In this document: positions 26,319 through 35,137 of the stretch, piece after piece
How the letters are laid out: each line of letters begins with the position of its first letter
How positions within the stretch are numbered: the stretch's first letter is position 1
NCBI GenBank assembly: GCA_947494705.1
Contig: CANLVN010000001.1
Span: forward strand, 1,054,001-1,118,000
Direction: 5' to 3'
Length of the DNA: 64,000 bases
Source of the DNA: an uncultured Erythrobacter sp.
GTDB lineage: Bacteria > Pseudomonadota > Alphaproteobacteria > Sphingomonadales > Sphingomonadaceae
Made by a program: the position numbers and the translations under genes
The notes under the pieces: generated by a model
Database searches by the model: none
What the model was told of the DNA's origin: nothing
Seen by the model: the letters and a program-made list of their open reading frames with translations, nothing else

Positions 26319-27272
26319 TCAGTTGTTGGCAGTCTGGCTCGCCGGATCCTCTGCGCGCGCGAGCAACGCTTCGGCGGAGACCGGAGTGTCGCCGATGGTC
26401 ATCGGCTCGTCGGCCAGCTTGGGCACTTCGCGCCCACCGATCGTGATCGCGAAAGCATCGGGCCGGCCGGTGTTGATCCGGGGTTCGACGGCGTTGGTGG
26501 GCAGTTCGAAACTGTCGCCGCTTTCCATCTGCGCTTCGAAGAGACGTTCGCCGCCATCTTCGTAGAAGCGCACCCAGACGCCATCCTCGAGAGCGGTAAA
26601 GACGACCTGCCCGCCGGTTTGCGCAGGTGCATCGGCAGCGCTCGCCTGAGCCTGATCGGTATTCGCTTCGCCTGCCGCGGCATTGCCAGAATCAGCGTCG
26701 GTTTCCAGGGCCAGCGGCGGCGGGCCGTCGCCCGCGCCGAAATAGGTGCTGACAAAGGCGATCGAGCCGATGGCGAGGATTACTGCGGCGATGCCACCTG
26801 CCCAGGCCAGGCCAGCCGAGGGCAGCTTGGCCGGGTCGCCCGGCTCCATGCCGCCGCTCATCGCCGAGGTACGCGCGCGGCCATCGGCCAGCTCCTCGCG
26901 AACCTCGTTCACCACCTCGTCGGCGTTCAGCCCAACCGATCGGGCGTAATTGCGGGCAAAGCCGATTGCATAGGTGCGCGATGGCAGCGCGTCGAAATCG
27001 CCTGTTTCGATCGATTCAAGATGACGGATCGGGATGCGAGTTTCTGCGGCGATATGCGACAGTTCGAGCCCCTGTTTCTCGCGCGCTGCACGCAGGCGCT
27101 CGCCAACCGTCACCGGTTCAGCAGCAGGTTGCTCCGTATGAGCATCGTCCCCATGCGCGCCATCCTCGATGCCATCATTTACAGGCGCGTCCGCATCCGG
27201 CGCAGCGTCGCAGCCCTCGCCCGCATTGCCTGCGGCGAAATCGTCTGCTGCACTTTCCTGTTCGCTGATCAT
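26319..27272 (-). CDS. rodZ: RodZ-family HTH membrane protein
   Basis: A 317-residue protein with an acidic N-terminal tail, then a RodZ-type helix-turn-helix (VGERLRAAREKQGLELSHIAAETRIPIRHLESIETG, about residues 55-95). One transmembrane helix follows (LAWAGGIAAVILAIGSIAFV, about 160-180), and a periplasmic DUF4115 beta domain (TALEDGVWVRFYEDGGERLFEAQM). RodZ anchors MreB and shapes the cell. I start at ATG 27272 (MISEQESA); a GTG four codons upstream is possible. The conserved Y and R in the HTH region (ALPSRTYAIGFARNYA) match the family. It is monocistronic, with 131 bases separating it from cpoB. Confidence 0.85.
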   Translation of the reverse strand: MISEQESAADDFAAGNAGEGCDAAPDADAPVNDGIEDGAHGDDAHTEQPAAEPVTVGERLRAAREKQGLELSHIAAETRIPIRHLESIETGDFDALPSRTYAIGFARNYARSVGLNADEVVNEVREELADGRARTSAMSGGMEPGDPAKLPSAGLAWAGGIAAVILAIGSIAFVSTYFGAGDGPPPLALETDADSGNAAAGEANTDQAQASAADAPAQTGGQVVFTALEDGVWVRFYEDGGERLFEAQMESGDSFELPTNAVEPRINTGRPDAFAITIGGREVPKLADEPMTIGDTPVSAEALLARAEDPASQTANN

Positions 27273-27358
27273 GACCCTGTCCACGTTTTGTGGTTCTTAA
27301 AAATTGGTTATGGGCCACTTGAAGCTGTTCCCAAGGCGGTGTGTCAAGGATTCGCTTG

Positions 27359-27390
27359 AAAAAGCGCGCCGGGAAAGGGCGAGGCGCCCC
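27359..27390 (-). terminator. Possible terminator after ptsP
   Basis: On the minus strand GCGCC and GGCGC can pair around a 12-base loop, followed two bases later by TTTTT. A second perfect hairpin (GGCGCT/AGCGCC) lies just before it. Weak five-base stem, so uncertain. Confidence 0.3.
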
Positions 27391-27429
27391 AAGAGGGCGC
27401 TGACCGGAGCGCCTTGTCGGGAACCGGAT

Positions 27430-29700
27430 TCAATCTGCCTCGATTTCGCGTTCGCTCGCCCAAGCGGCCAGCTCTTCGCGCAGGTTCACGTCGGGCTGCG
27501 CCAGCCAGCGATCCATTGCCTGCGACAATTCGGCGAGGTCGATGCGGCGAACCAGTTCCTTGATCGGGCCGACAGCCGCCGGGGTGATCGACAGACGCCG
27601 GAAACCGATTCCAAGCAGCGCCAGAGCCTCGAGGCGCCGTCCGCCCATCTCTCCGCATACGCCGACATCCACATTGCTGCCCACGGTCGCCAGGACGACC
27701 CGCTTCAGGAAGCGCATGATCGGTATGCTCAGCCAGTCATAACGCTCTGCCAGCGCGGGGTTGCCGCGGTCCGCAGCAAACAGGAATTGCGTAAGGTCGT
27801 TGGTCCCGACCGAAAGAAAGGACAGCTTCGGCAGCAGCAGGTCCAGCGTTTCGGCAAGCGCGGGTACTTCGAGCATCGCCCCGTAGTAGACATGTTCGGG
27901 CACGCGCTTCTTGTTGGTTCGCAGGAAAGCGATCTGTTCTTCGAACACCGCCTTTGCCGCGTCGAATTCCCACACTTCCGAGACCATCGGGAACATGACG
28001 TAGAGCGAGCGCCCCGCCGCCGCTTCGAGCAGCGCGCGCGCCTGCGCTTTCATCAGCCCTTCGCGGGTCAGGGCCAGCCGCAGCGCGCGCCAGCCCATCG
28101 CCGGGTTCTCGTCATTGGCGGCAATCCCGCTGGCGAGATAGGGCACCGATTTGTCGCCGCCGATATCGACCGTGCGAAAGACCACGGGCTTGTTGCCAGC
28201 GGTGTCGAGCACGTCGCGATACAGCTTCAACTGGCGTTCGCGCTGAGGCAGAGTGGCGGAGACGAGGAACTGGAACTCGGTGCGGAACAGGCCGACGCCA
28301 TCCGCTCCGGTCAGGGCCAGCGCGCTCATGTCGTCGCGCAAACCGGCATTCATCATGACCTGTATGCGCGTGCCGCAGCGGGTGAATGGCTCCACATCGC
28401 GCATTTCGGCATATGCCGCCTGCTTCTCTTTCGACTTGGCGAAGCGCTGTTCAAAAGCTTCGGCCATCTGCGCGCTGGGGCGCACCGTGGCGGTGGCGGC
28501 TGTGGCATCGAGAAGGATCTCGTCGCCATCACGGATCATTCCGCGAGCGCCCTTGGCCCGGCCAAGCACCGGCACGCCCATCGCGCGCGCGACGATCACG
28601 ACGTGGGCGGTCAGCGATCCTTCCTCCAGGATCACGCCTTTGAGCCGCCGCCGGTCGTATTCGAGCAATTCGGCAGGCCCGAGGTTGCGCGCGATCAGGA
28701 TCGTATCCTTGCGCAGGCCCTGTTGCGCCGCAGTCCCGATCTGTCCCGCCACGATCCGCACGAGCCTGTTCGCGAGATCCTCCAGATCGTGCATCCGGTC
28801 GGCGAGCAGCGGATCGTCGATCTCGCGCATGCGCATGCGCGTGTGCTGCTGCACCCGCTCGATGGCGGCTTCCGCCGTCAGCCCGCTGTCGATTGCTTCG
28901 TTGATGCGCCTCGACCAGCCCTCGTCATAGGCGAACATCTTGTAGGTCTCGAGCACCTCCTCGTGCTCTCCACCGGCGCCGAATTCGGCCTGATTGGCGA
29001 GGCCGTCGATCTGGTCGCGCATCTTGTCGAAGGCGCGGTAGACCCGTTCGCGCTCGGCTTCGGTATCGTCGGCCATGACCTGGGTGATCTGGACGCGTGG
29101 CTGGTGGAAGGCGGCGATCCCGACGCCCAGCCCCTTGACCAGAGTGAGCCCGCCCAGCGATTGCGGCCCGGACTTTTCCGGGGGCAGGCCGAGTGCCTCT
29201 TCCTCGTCCACCAGTTCGGCATTGGCGATCAGTTCGGACAGGACCATCGCGGTGGTCTGCAGCGCCTCGATCTCCACGTCTTCGTAGCGGCGAGGATCGA
29301 CATGCTGGACGCACAAAACCCCCACCGCCCGCTCACGATAAACGATCGGTACACCAGCGAAAGAATGGAACTTTTCCTCGCCCGTTTCCGGGCGATAGGC
29401 GAAGTCGGGATGCGCCTTCGCCTCGGCGAGGTTCAGTGTCTCGACATTGTCGGCGATCAGGCCGGTCAGGCCCTCGCCGATGGCGAGCCGGGTGACGTGG
29501 ACCGCGCTTGCGTTGAGACCGCGCGTCGCGAACAGTTCGAGCATGCCTTCGCGCAGAAGATAGATTGAGCACACCTCGCTCGTCAGGTTTTCGCCGATGA
29601 TTTCGACAACCTGATCCAGCTTCCCCTGCGCATGCATGCGCGAGGCCATCACCTCGTGCAGGCTGGTGAGAATCTGGCGAGCGGAAGCGGCGGCGGTCAT
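27430..29700 (-). CDS. ptsP: PEP-protein phosphotransferase of the nitrogen PTS (GAF-EI)
   Basis: A 756-residue enzyme INtr. An N-terminal GAF domain (about residues 15-160, EVCSIYLLREGMLELFATRG) senses metabolites, commonly glutamine and 2-oxoglutarate in this family. It is followed by an EI core with the phospho-histidine swivel domain (EGSLTAHVVIVARAMGVPVLG) and the PEP-binding barrel (GIGLFRTEFQFL-like region, SVGTNDLTQFLFAADRGNP, CGEMGGRR). It passes phosphate from PEP to NPr and EIIANtr, which regulate rather than transport. It neighbours the DUF465 gene on the same strand after about 100 bases. No ptsO or ptsN is in view. Confidence 0.96.
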   Translation of the reverse strand: MTAAASARQILTSLHEVMASRMHAQGKLDQVVEIIGENLTSEVCSIYLLREGMLELFATRGLNASAVHVTRLAIGEGLTGLIADNVETLNLAEAKAHPDFAYRPETGEEKFHSFAGVPIVYRERAVGVLCVQHVDPRRYEDVEIEALQTTAMVLSELIANAELVDEEEALGLPPEKSGPQSLGGLTLVKGLGVGIAAFHQPRVQITQVMADDTEAERERVYRAFDKMRDQIDGLANQAEFGAGGEHEEVLETYKMFAYDEGWSRRINEAIDSGLTAEAAIERVQQHTRMRMREIDDPLLADRMHDLEDLANRLVRIVAGQIGTAAQQGLRKDTILIARNLGPAELLEYDRRRLKGVILEEGSLTAHVVIVARAMGVPVLGRAKGARGMIRDGDEILLDATAATATVRPSAQMAEAFEQRFAKSKEKQAAYAEMRDVEPFTRCGTRIQVMMNAGLRDDMSALALTGADGVGLFRTEFQFLVSATLPQRERQLKLYRDVLDTAGNKPVVFRTVDIGGDKSVPYLASGIAANDENPAMGWRALRLALTREGLMKAQARALLEAAAGRSLYVMFPMVSEVWEFDAAKAVFEEQIAFLRTNKKRVPEHVYYGAMLEVPALAETLDLLLPKLSFLSVGTNDLTQFLFAADRGNPALAERYDWLSIPIMRFLKRVVLATVGSNVDVGVCGEMGGRRLEALALLGIGFRRLSITPAAVGPIKELVRRIDLAELSQAMDRWLAQPDVNLREELAAWASEREIEAD

Positions 29701-29803
29701 GGCGTCTTATCGACTAGGCTTTCGCGCGGACAAAAGCAAAGCCCGCCATGCCTGCCGCCAGGTCCGGAATGGATCAAATGTTCGAAGCCGCGCGGCTCTT
29801 GCG

Positions 29804-29983
29804 CTAAGAGCGTTGAATCTCTTCTTTTAGCTTGAGCTTCTGTTTCTTGAGAGACTGGATCATCGTCGTATCGGGAGACGGGCGGGCCATTTCGTCGCGC
29901 AGGCGCGCTTCGAGACCAGCGTGCTTCGATTGGAGAGCATGTACGTGCGACAGGGTTGCACTCGATGCGGGGGACGATGCCAT
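29804..29983 (-). CDS. DUF465 (YdcH-like) small protein
   Basis: A 59-residue helical protein starting MASSPASSATLSHVHALQ (29983), with AGGAG seven bases upstream. The pattern LSHVHALQSKHAGLEARLRDEMARP...IQSLKKQKLKLKEEIQR is the DUF465 signature of two antiparallel helices with a K-K-x-K-L-x-L-K-E motif. Function is unknown. A second DUF465 gene lies divergently at 30252, and the ptsP / DUF465 pair / RcdA arrangement recurs in Sphingomonadales from memory. Confidence 0.85.
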   Translation of the reverse strand: MASSPASSATLSHVHALQSKHAGLEARLRDEMARPSPDTTMIQSLKKQKLKLKEEIQRS

Positions 29984-30251
29984 ATGCGTTCTCCTATGTG
30001 TTGCGTGGGGGAATGCCCCCACTTGGCGGCGACTCGACCCGTGGGCCAATTCGCAATCTCGATGAGACCACACGAACGCTACATTGCAAAGCCCTATCCA
30101 ATCGTAAATCGATCCATCGGCGCAAGCATGCGACGAATGCCGCGCCATCGACGCAACATTGGGCAAGCCGGGCCACGAGTGTGCAGTGGGCGAATGCGAC
30201 GGGGCAATTGCTCACTGGAAATTGTCGCATATTCACGCTTAAGGTCGCGCC

Positions 30252-30449
30252 ATGACCGAGCAGGAGCTTCACAAACGCCTCGAATTGCTGCGCACCGAGC
30301 ATCGCGACCTCGACGCGGCGATCCTCGCGCTCAGCGAGGCCGGTTCGACCGACCAGCTCCAGATTGCGCGGCTCAAGAAGCGCAAGCTGCGCCTCAAGGA
30401 CCAGATCGCGATCATCGAGGATACGTTGCTGCCCGATATCATCGCGTAG
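30252..30449 (+). CDS. DUF465 (YdcH-like) small protein, second copy
   Basis: A 65-residue protein, MTEQELHKRLELLRTEHRDL, with the paired-helix pattern ending IARLKKRKLRLKDQIAIIED. It is clearly related to the protein at 29804-29983 (LKKxKLxLKxxI in both) and is transcribed divergently from it across 268 bases that contain no other gene I can support. It precedes rcdA on the same strand. Confidence 0.85.
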   Translation: MTEQELHKRLELLRTEHRDLDAAILALSEAGSTDQLQIARLKKRKLRLKDQIAIIEDTLLPDIIA

Positions 30450-30523
30450 TTCGTCTGCCGCGCACGCCTGCGGCCAAGTGTCTTCGAGTCACCTGCACAG
30501 GCGGGCGCACGTAACAAGACACC

Positions 30524-30538
30524 TTACCTTTGGCTTAA
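30524..30538. promoter_or_regulatory. CtrA-like box upstream of rcdA
   Basis: TTAC-N7-TTAA, one base off the CtrA consensus TTAA-N7-TTAA, about 95 bases before the rcdA start. In Caulobacter rcdA transcription is under CtrA control, so the site is plausible, but the motif is short. Confidence 0.35.
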
Positions 30539-30631
30539 TCCTGTACCGGGCGGGGACAGCGCGAAAATCCTAACGGGATAGTAACCATGGCCCTCTGGAT
30601 TGACGACGCGAAGCGAATTAGTCGGTGGCCC

Positions 30632-31102
30632 ATGTCCCGCACCAGCAATCTTTCGCGCCCGATCATCGAGGCGCTCTACACCGAGGCATTGGTCCTCGCC
30701 GATGCCGTTCGCTCCGTTTTTGCGAGCGGCGTGCATTCGCCCGAAGTCGACCTTGAAACGAGCGAGCATTCGCTCGTGCGGATCGCGCTGTCGACCGAAG
30801 GGCTGAAGACGACCACGCGCATGATGCATGTGCTGGCATGGCTGCTCAACCAGCGCGCCTATTTCACCGGCGAGCTGACCGAGGGCCAGGTGCGCCGCCA
30901 CGGCACGCTGCCCGAGGACCGCGAAGCCGATCCCAAGGCTCTGGCATTGCTGGAGCCGGAGACGCGCGAACTGATTGCCGAGACCGAGCGCCTGCACCGT
31001 CGCATCGCGCGGCTCGACGACGCCTGGCGCAGCGGTTTCGAAATGGCATCGCCGGCACGCGCGATTCACTCGCGCCTGGAGCGTCGCATCGGGGACTTGT
31101 GA
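30632..31102 (+). CDS. rcdA: DUF1465 protein, RcdA family regulator of CtrA proteolysis
   Basis: A 156-residue helical protein. MSRTSNLSRPIIEALYTEALVLAD at 30632 is the typical DUF1465 opening; an ATG 15 codons earlier is less likely. RcdA is an adaptor that helps bring CtrA and other substrates to ClpXP, together with CpdR and PopA in Caulobacter. Key features are a conserved three-helix bundle (LDLETSEHSLVRIALSTEGLKTTTRMMHVLAWLL) and a charged C-terminal tail. Its C-terminus differs from Caulobacter RcdA, so the exact partner set is unknown. It converges with glpK. Confidence 0.8.
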   Translation: MSRTSNLSRPIIEALYTEALVLADAVRSVFASGVHSPEVDLETSEHSLVRIALSTEGLKTTTRMMHVLAWLLNQRAYFTGELTEGQVRRHGTLPEDREADPKALALLEPETRELIAETERLHRRIARLDDAWRSGFEMASPARAIHSRLERRIGDL

Positions 31103-31150
31103 CAGGGCGCTTGATCGCGGCGCGCTGTTTGTTCGCGGCCCGCTAACGCC

Positions 31151-32623
31151 CTAAACCGCCTCCAGCGCCTTCCTCCAGCGGGCCAGCCGTTCTTCGCGCA
31201 CGGCATCATCCATCTCCGGCTCGAAAGTGACGAGCTTGCCGCGCATTGCCGTCGCCGCAGTCTGAAGGTCGGGATAAAGCCCCGCCCCTGCCGCAGCGAG
31301 CATGGCCGCGCCCAGCGCGGTGGTTTCCACGAAACTGGGTCGTTCGACCGTCATGCCCAGCATGTCGGCAAGATCCTGCGCCATCCAGCTGTTCAGGGCC
31401 ATTCCGCCATCGATGCGAAGGGTTCCCCATGCCGCGCCGTCTGCGGCAAAGGCCTGAGCGAGATCGTAGGTCTGGTGCGCCATGGCTTCGAGTGCGGCGC
31501 GCGCCAGTTCGGCCTTCCCGGTCGAGAAGCTCAGGCCGGTGATGACCCCGCGCGCATCGGCCCGCCAATGCGGCGCGCCCAGGCCTGAAAGGGCGGGCAC
31601 GATGGTTACGCCGCCGCTTTCCGGGATCGAACCGGCTAATTCTTCGGTCTGTCTCGCGACCTCAAGGATGCCGAGCGAGTCGCGCAGCCATTGCACCAGG
31701 CTTCCCGCAACGAACACGGACCCCTCGATCGCATAGGTGCGCTTGCCCTCGATCTGCGTCAGGACCGTGCCGAGCAGGCGGTTGGTCGAATGCGGAATGG
31801 TCTCACCCTGATTGGTCAGGACGAAGGCGCCGGTGCCATAGGTCGCCTTGGTCTCGCCCGGCGCGAGGCATGCCTGTCCGATGGTCGCCGATTGCTGGTC
31901 GCCCGCGAGCCCGCAGATCGGGATCGCTCCGCCGAACATGCGCACATCGGTCTTTGCCAGCTCGCCTGCCATGTCGACGACTTGCGGAAGCGCCGCCATC
32001 GGCACGCCGAACAGCTCGCACAATCCTTCGTCGAAGCCGTCGTCCGCCAGCCCCATCAACAGCGTGCGGCTGGCATTGCTGGCGTCGGTGATATGGCTTT
32101 TGCCCCCGGTGAGCTTGAACACCAGCCAGCTCTCGACCGTCCCGAAAGCGAGCGTGCCCGCATCGGCCGCCGCCTTAACCTCGGGCACGTTGTCGAGCAT
32201 CCAGCGCATCTTCGTGCCGGAGAAATAGGGGTCGAGTACCAGGCCGGTCTTGCGCTGCACCTCGTCCTCGTGTCCCGCGTCGCGCAATTCGGCACACAGG
32301 GGCGCAGTGCGCCGGTCCTGCCAGACGATTGCCCGGGTCAGGGGCTCGCCGCTCTCTTTGTCCCACGCAACCACGGTTTCGCGCTGGTTGGTGATCCCGA
32401 TGGCCGCGATCATCGCCGCCCCACCCGCCCTGGGAATGATGTCGAGCGCGCATTGGCGGGTCTTGTCCCAAATCTCCGCCGGATCGTGCTCGACCCATCC
32501 GTTTTGCGGGTAATGCTGCGTCAGCTCGGCCTGTTCGGAGGCCACCATGACGCCGTCCGACGCGAACAGCATCGCACGGGTGGATGTCGTGCCTTCGTCG
32601 AGTACCAGTATATAATCGCTCAT
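31151..32623 (-). CDS. glpK: Glycerol kinase
   Basis: This 490-residue FGGY-family kinase makes sn-glycerol 3-phosphate from glycerol and ATP. The N-terminal DEGTTSTRAMLF phosphate motif, GWVEHDPAEIWDK, NQRETVVAWDKESGEP and YGTGAFVLTNQGE are all typical, and GIMAHQ-type helix contacts (LEAMAHQTYDLAQAF) follow. The length is standard. No glpF or glpD is adjacent, so the gene is isolated here. It is divergent from the MBL hydrolase, with about 55 bases between starts. Confidence 0.97.
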   Translation of the reverse strand: MSDYILVLDEGTTSTRAMLFASDGVMVASEQAELTQHYPQNGWVEHDPAEIWDKTRQCALDIIPRAGGAAMIAAIGITNQRETVVAWDKESGEPLTRAIVWQDRRTAPLCAELRDAGHEDEVQRKTGLVLDPYFSGTKMRWMLDNVPEVKAAADAGTLAFGTVESWLVFKLTGGKSHITDASNASRTLLMGLADDGFDEGLCELFGVPMAALPQVVDMAGELAKTDVRMFGGAIPICGLAGDQQSATIGQACLAPGETKATYGTGAFVLTNQGETIPHSTNRLLGTVLTQIEGKRTYAIEGSVFVAGSLVQWLRDSLGILEVARQTEELAGSIPESGGVTIVPALSGLGAPHWRADARGVITGLSFSTGKAELARAALEAMAHQTYDLAQAFAADGAAWGTLRIDGGMALNSWMAQDLADMLGMTVERPSFVETTALGAAMLAAAGAGLYPDLQTAATAMRGKLVTFEPEMDDAVREERLARWRKALEAV

Positions 32624-32678
32624 GGATTTCCCTCGCTTCGGGGTGACTTCTGCCAGTCATTTCCCCATATGCAACCCC

Positions 32679-33557
32679 ATGGCTGGAATACCTCCCAAAC
32701 CCTGGCCCACCGGTAAGGCCGAACAGGTCGAACCACTGGTGCTGCGCGTTCTCGCGCCGAATCCCTCGCCCTACACCTATACCGGTACGCAGACCTATGT
32801 GGTCGGGCAGAACGACGGCCCCGATTGCGCGGTGATCGATCCCGGCCCCAATGATGCGGACCATATCGCGTCGATCAAGGAAGCCGTGGGCGATCGCACA
32901 ATCGTCGCCATCATGTGTACTCACACCCACCGCGACCATTCACCTGCCGCCGCGCCGCTGTCCGAGCAGACCGGCGCGCCGGTCGTGGGCTGCGCGCCGC
33001 TGGTGCTCAAGACAGACCTGCCGCGCGCGGACGAGGCCTTTGACACGACCTATGCGCCGGACCGCGTGCTCGAAGATGGCGAGGCGATGCGCGGGACCGG
33101 CTGGACCCTGACCGCGGTAGCCACCCCAGGACACACTTCGAACCACCTGTGCTTCGCGCTGGAAGAATCGGGCGCGCTGTTCACCGGCGACCACGTCATG
33201 GGTTGGTCGACCAGCGTCGTTATCCCGCCCGACGGTGACATGGGCGCTTACATGGCGAGCCTCGAAAAGCTGCAGGCGCGCGAAGACACTGTCTATCACT
33301 CCGCTCACGGCGCCGCGATCACCAAGCCACGCCAGCTGGTGCGGGGCATGATCGGCCATCGCCGCCAGCGCGAGAACCAGATCCTGCGCCTGATGGGAGC
33401 GCGCGCGCGTCCCGTCTCCGAGTTCATTCCGGACATGTACAAGGGGCTCGATCCACGACTGGTGGGCGCTGCCGAGATGAGCGTGACGGCGCACCTGATC
33501 GATCTCGAGAAACGTGGGCTTGCGGCTCGTGAAGAGGGCGTATGGCGAACGATCTGA
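32679..33557 (+). CDS. MBL-fold metallo-hydrolase (LACTB2-like)
   Basis: A 292-residue hydrolase starting MAGIPPKPWPTG (32679). The metal-binding motif THTHRDHSPA, the later TPGHTSNHLCF, FTGDHVMGWST and a C-terminal winged-helix-like segment (VSEFIPDMYKGLDPRL, LEKRGLAAREEGVW) give the LACTB2/Rv-type beta-lactamase fold that acts on nucleic acids or small esters. The exact substrate is unknown. The gene overlaps the DUF4230 gene by 16 bases on the same strand, so the two are probably coupled. Confidence 0.9.
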   Translation: MAGIPPKPWPTGKAEQVEPLVLRVLAPNPSPYTYTGTQTYVVGQNDGPDCAVIDPGPNDADHIASIKEAVGDRTIVAIMCTHTHRDHSPAAAPLSEQTGAPVVGCAPLVLKTDLPRADEAFDTTYAPDRVLEDGEAMRGTGWTLTAVATPGHTSNHLCFALEESGALFTGDHVMGWSTSVVIPPDGDMGAYMASLEKLQAREDTVYHSAHGAAITKPRQLVRGMIGHRRQRENQILRLMGARARPVSEFIPDMYKGLDPRLVGAAEMSVTAHLIDLEKRGLAAREEGVWRTI

Positions 33558-34258
33558 GGCGCGACAGCGTGCAACAGGCCGAGGAGATGGAAGCGGAAAT
33601 CCTTCCTCCGATCCGCCAGGACGGCGGCAAGCTGGGCCTGCGCGGCGAGAAGATGCTGGCGCTGGTCGCCGCCTTGTTGCTGGCTGCGACGCTGTTCCTC
33701 GGCTGGCGCGCCTATTTCTATCAGGAAGAAGGCGACCCGGTCGCAAGCGCCATGCTCGCTTTCGAAAAGCAGAACGCACTGGTCGTCTTCGCCAGCCGCT
33801 TCGAGGTCGTGGCGGAGAGCGAATACGAACAGACCGTCGGCCCGGTCGTGGTGCGCCGGGTCCGGCAGGCTGCAATCATCCCGGCGAGCATCGACTACCG
33901 TCTCGACCTGTCAGGCATGGAGCCGGGCGACTTCGAGTGGGACGAGGAAAGCCAGACCCTGCGCGTCACCCTGCCCCAGCTTCAGACCTCGGAACCCAAT
34001 CTGGACGAGAGCAAGGCGCGCATCTTTACCGAAGGTCTGCTCAATACCGGCGGCTCGCAGCAATTGCTTTCCGAAAGCAATTCGCGCCAGGCACAACGCA
34101 AGGCGCAGGCCTTTGCCAAGAACCCCGAAGTTCTGGCGCTTGCCCGCAACGCCGCGCGCGAAGCGGTTCGCCAGAACCTCGCCGTTCCGCTGCAGGTCGC
34201 AGGCTACGAACGCGCGAATGTCGAGGTTCGATTTGCAGGTGACGAAATCTCGGAGTAG
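33542..34258 (+). CDS. DUF4230 membrane-anchored protein
   Basis: A 238-residue protein with one N-terminal transmembrane helix (MLALVAALLLAATLFLGWRAYFY, about 38-60) and a DUF4230 domain after it (VVRRVRQAAIIPASIDYRLDLSGMEPGDFEWDEESQTLRVTLPQLQ), with a basic helical C-terminus. Family function is unknown. It overlaps the MBL hydrolase gene. Confidence 0.85.
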   Translation: MANDLRRDSVQQAEEMEAEILPPIRQDGGKLGLRGEKMLALVAALLLAATLFLGWRAYFYQEEGDPVASAMLAFEKQNALVVFASRFEVVAESEYEQTVGPVVVRRVRQAAIIPASIDYRLDLSGMEPGDFEWDEESQTLRVTLPQLQTSEPNLDESKARIFTEGLLNTGGSQQLLSESNSRQAQRKAQAFAKNPEVLALARNAAREAVRQNLAVPLQVAGYERANVEVRFAGDEISE

Positions 34259-34288
34259 CTAGGAATTCGTCCATTGGGGGGATGAAAC

Positions 34289-35062
34289 GTGGCTACAATA
34301 GCACCGCAGACGCGCGCACCTGTCAAAGATGCGCGCTTTTTCCTGATCATGGCTGTCGCGATGAGCCTGTCGATCGTCGCCGGCTTTTCGGTCCAGCTCG
34401 GCTTCGGGCGTTCGAGCTTCGCGGTGCCGTGGCCCTATCACCTGCATGGCGTCCTGTTCTTCGGCTGGGTCGCGCTCTATCTCGCCCAGCACATCACGAT
34501 TGCCGCGGACAATCGGAAGCTTCACGCAAGCCTCGGCAAGGCAGCCTACCTGTTCATCCCGGCGATGCTGGCAGCGGGCACCGCGATCATGGTCGTCGTC
34601 GCGCGGCGAACCGGCGGGCCGTTCTTCTTCCACAAGAGCGAGTTCCTGTGGTCCAATGTGATGGTGCTGTGGTGTTTCGGCGCCCTCGCCTTCTGGGCGC
34701 TTCGACGGCGCCGATATACCGGCTGGCATCGCCGGCTGATGCTGTGCGCCATGGCGATCCTGACAGGGCCGGGTCTTGGCCGCCTGTTGCCGGCTCCGCT
34801 TCTGATACCGAACAGCTGGCTCATCATCACGCTGATCACGATGATCTGGCCGGTGATCGGCATGATTGCAGACAAGCGAAGCCGTGGCAGCGTGCATCCC
34901 GCCTATTGGTGGGGGCTGGGCGCCTATGCCGCGACCTTCGCGCTCTCGATGCTCATTGCTTACAGCGAGCCGGGGATGGCGATCACCGAATGGATCGTCG
35001 CGGGCACGCCAGGCGCCGATCGCCCCATGGAACCGTTTCTTCCGCCCGGCTTTACCATGTGA
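34289..35062 (+). CDS. Hypothetical polytopic membrane protein
   Basis: A 257-residue protein from a GTG at 34289 preceded by a G-rich stretch (GGGGGGATGAAAC). About seven membrane helices are visible, with paired histidines at helix ends (PYHLHGVLFFGW, YLAQHITIAADNRKLHASLGK, GWHRRLMLCAM). The layout of histidines in helices hints at a heme or metal site, but I recognise no family. It stands alone between the DUF4230 gene and nadA. Confidence 0.7.
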   Translation: MATIAPQTRAPVKDARFFLIMAVAMSLSIVAGFSVQLGFGRSSFAVPWPYHLHGVLFFGWVALYLAQHITIAADNRKLHASLGKAAYLFIPAMLAAGTAIMVVVARRTGGPFFFHKSEFLWSNVMVLWCFGALAFWALRRRRYTGWHRRLMLCAMAILTGPGLGRLLPAPLLIPNSWLIITLITMIWPVIGMIADKRSRGSVHPAYWWGLGAYAATFALSMLIAYSEPGMAITEWIVAGTPGADRPMEPFLPPGFTM

Positions 35063-35137
35063 CACCTGCCGGTTTTCGCTCGAAATCCGCGCAAACCCGC
35101 CTATATCGGCGCTGACACAATCCAGCGGGGTCAAACC

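Noticed and set aside
29984..30251. A small RNA or gene between the two DUF465 genes
   Set aside because: No hairpin with T-run, no coding frame with a ribosome site, and no conserved motif could be supported.
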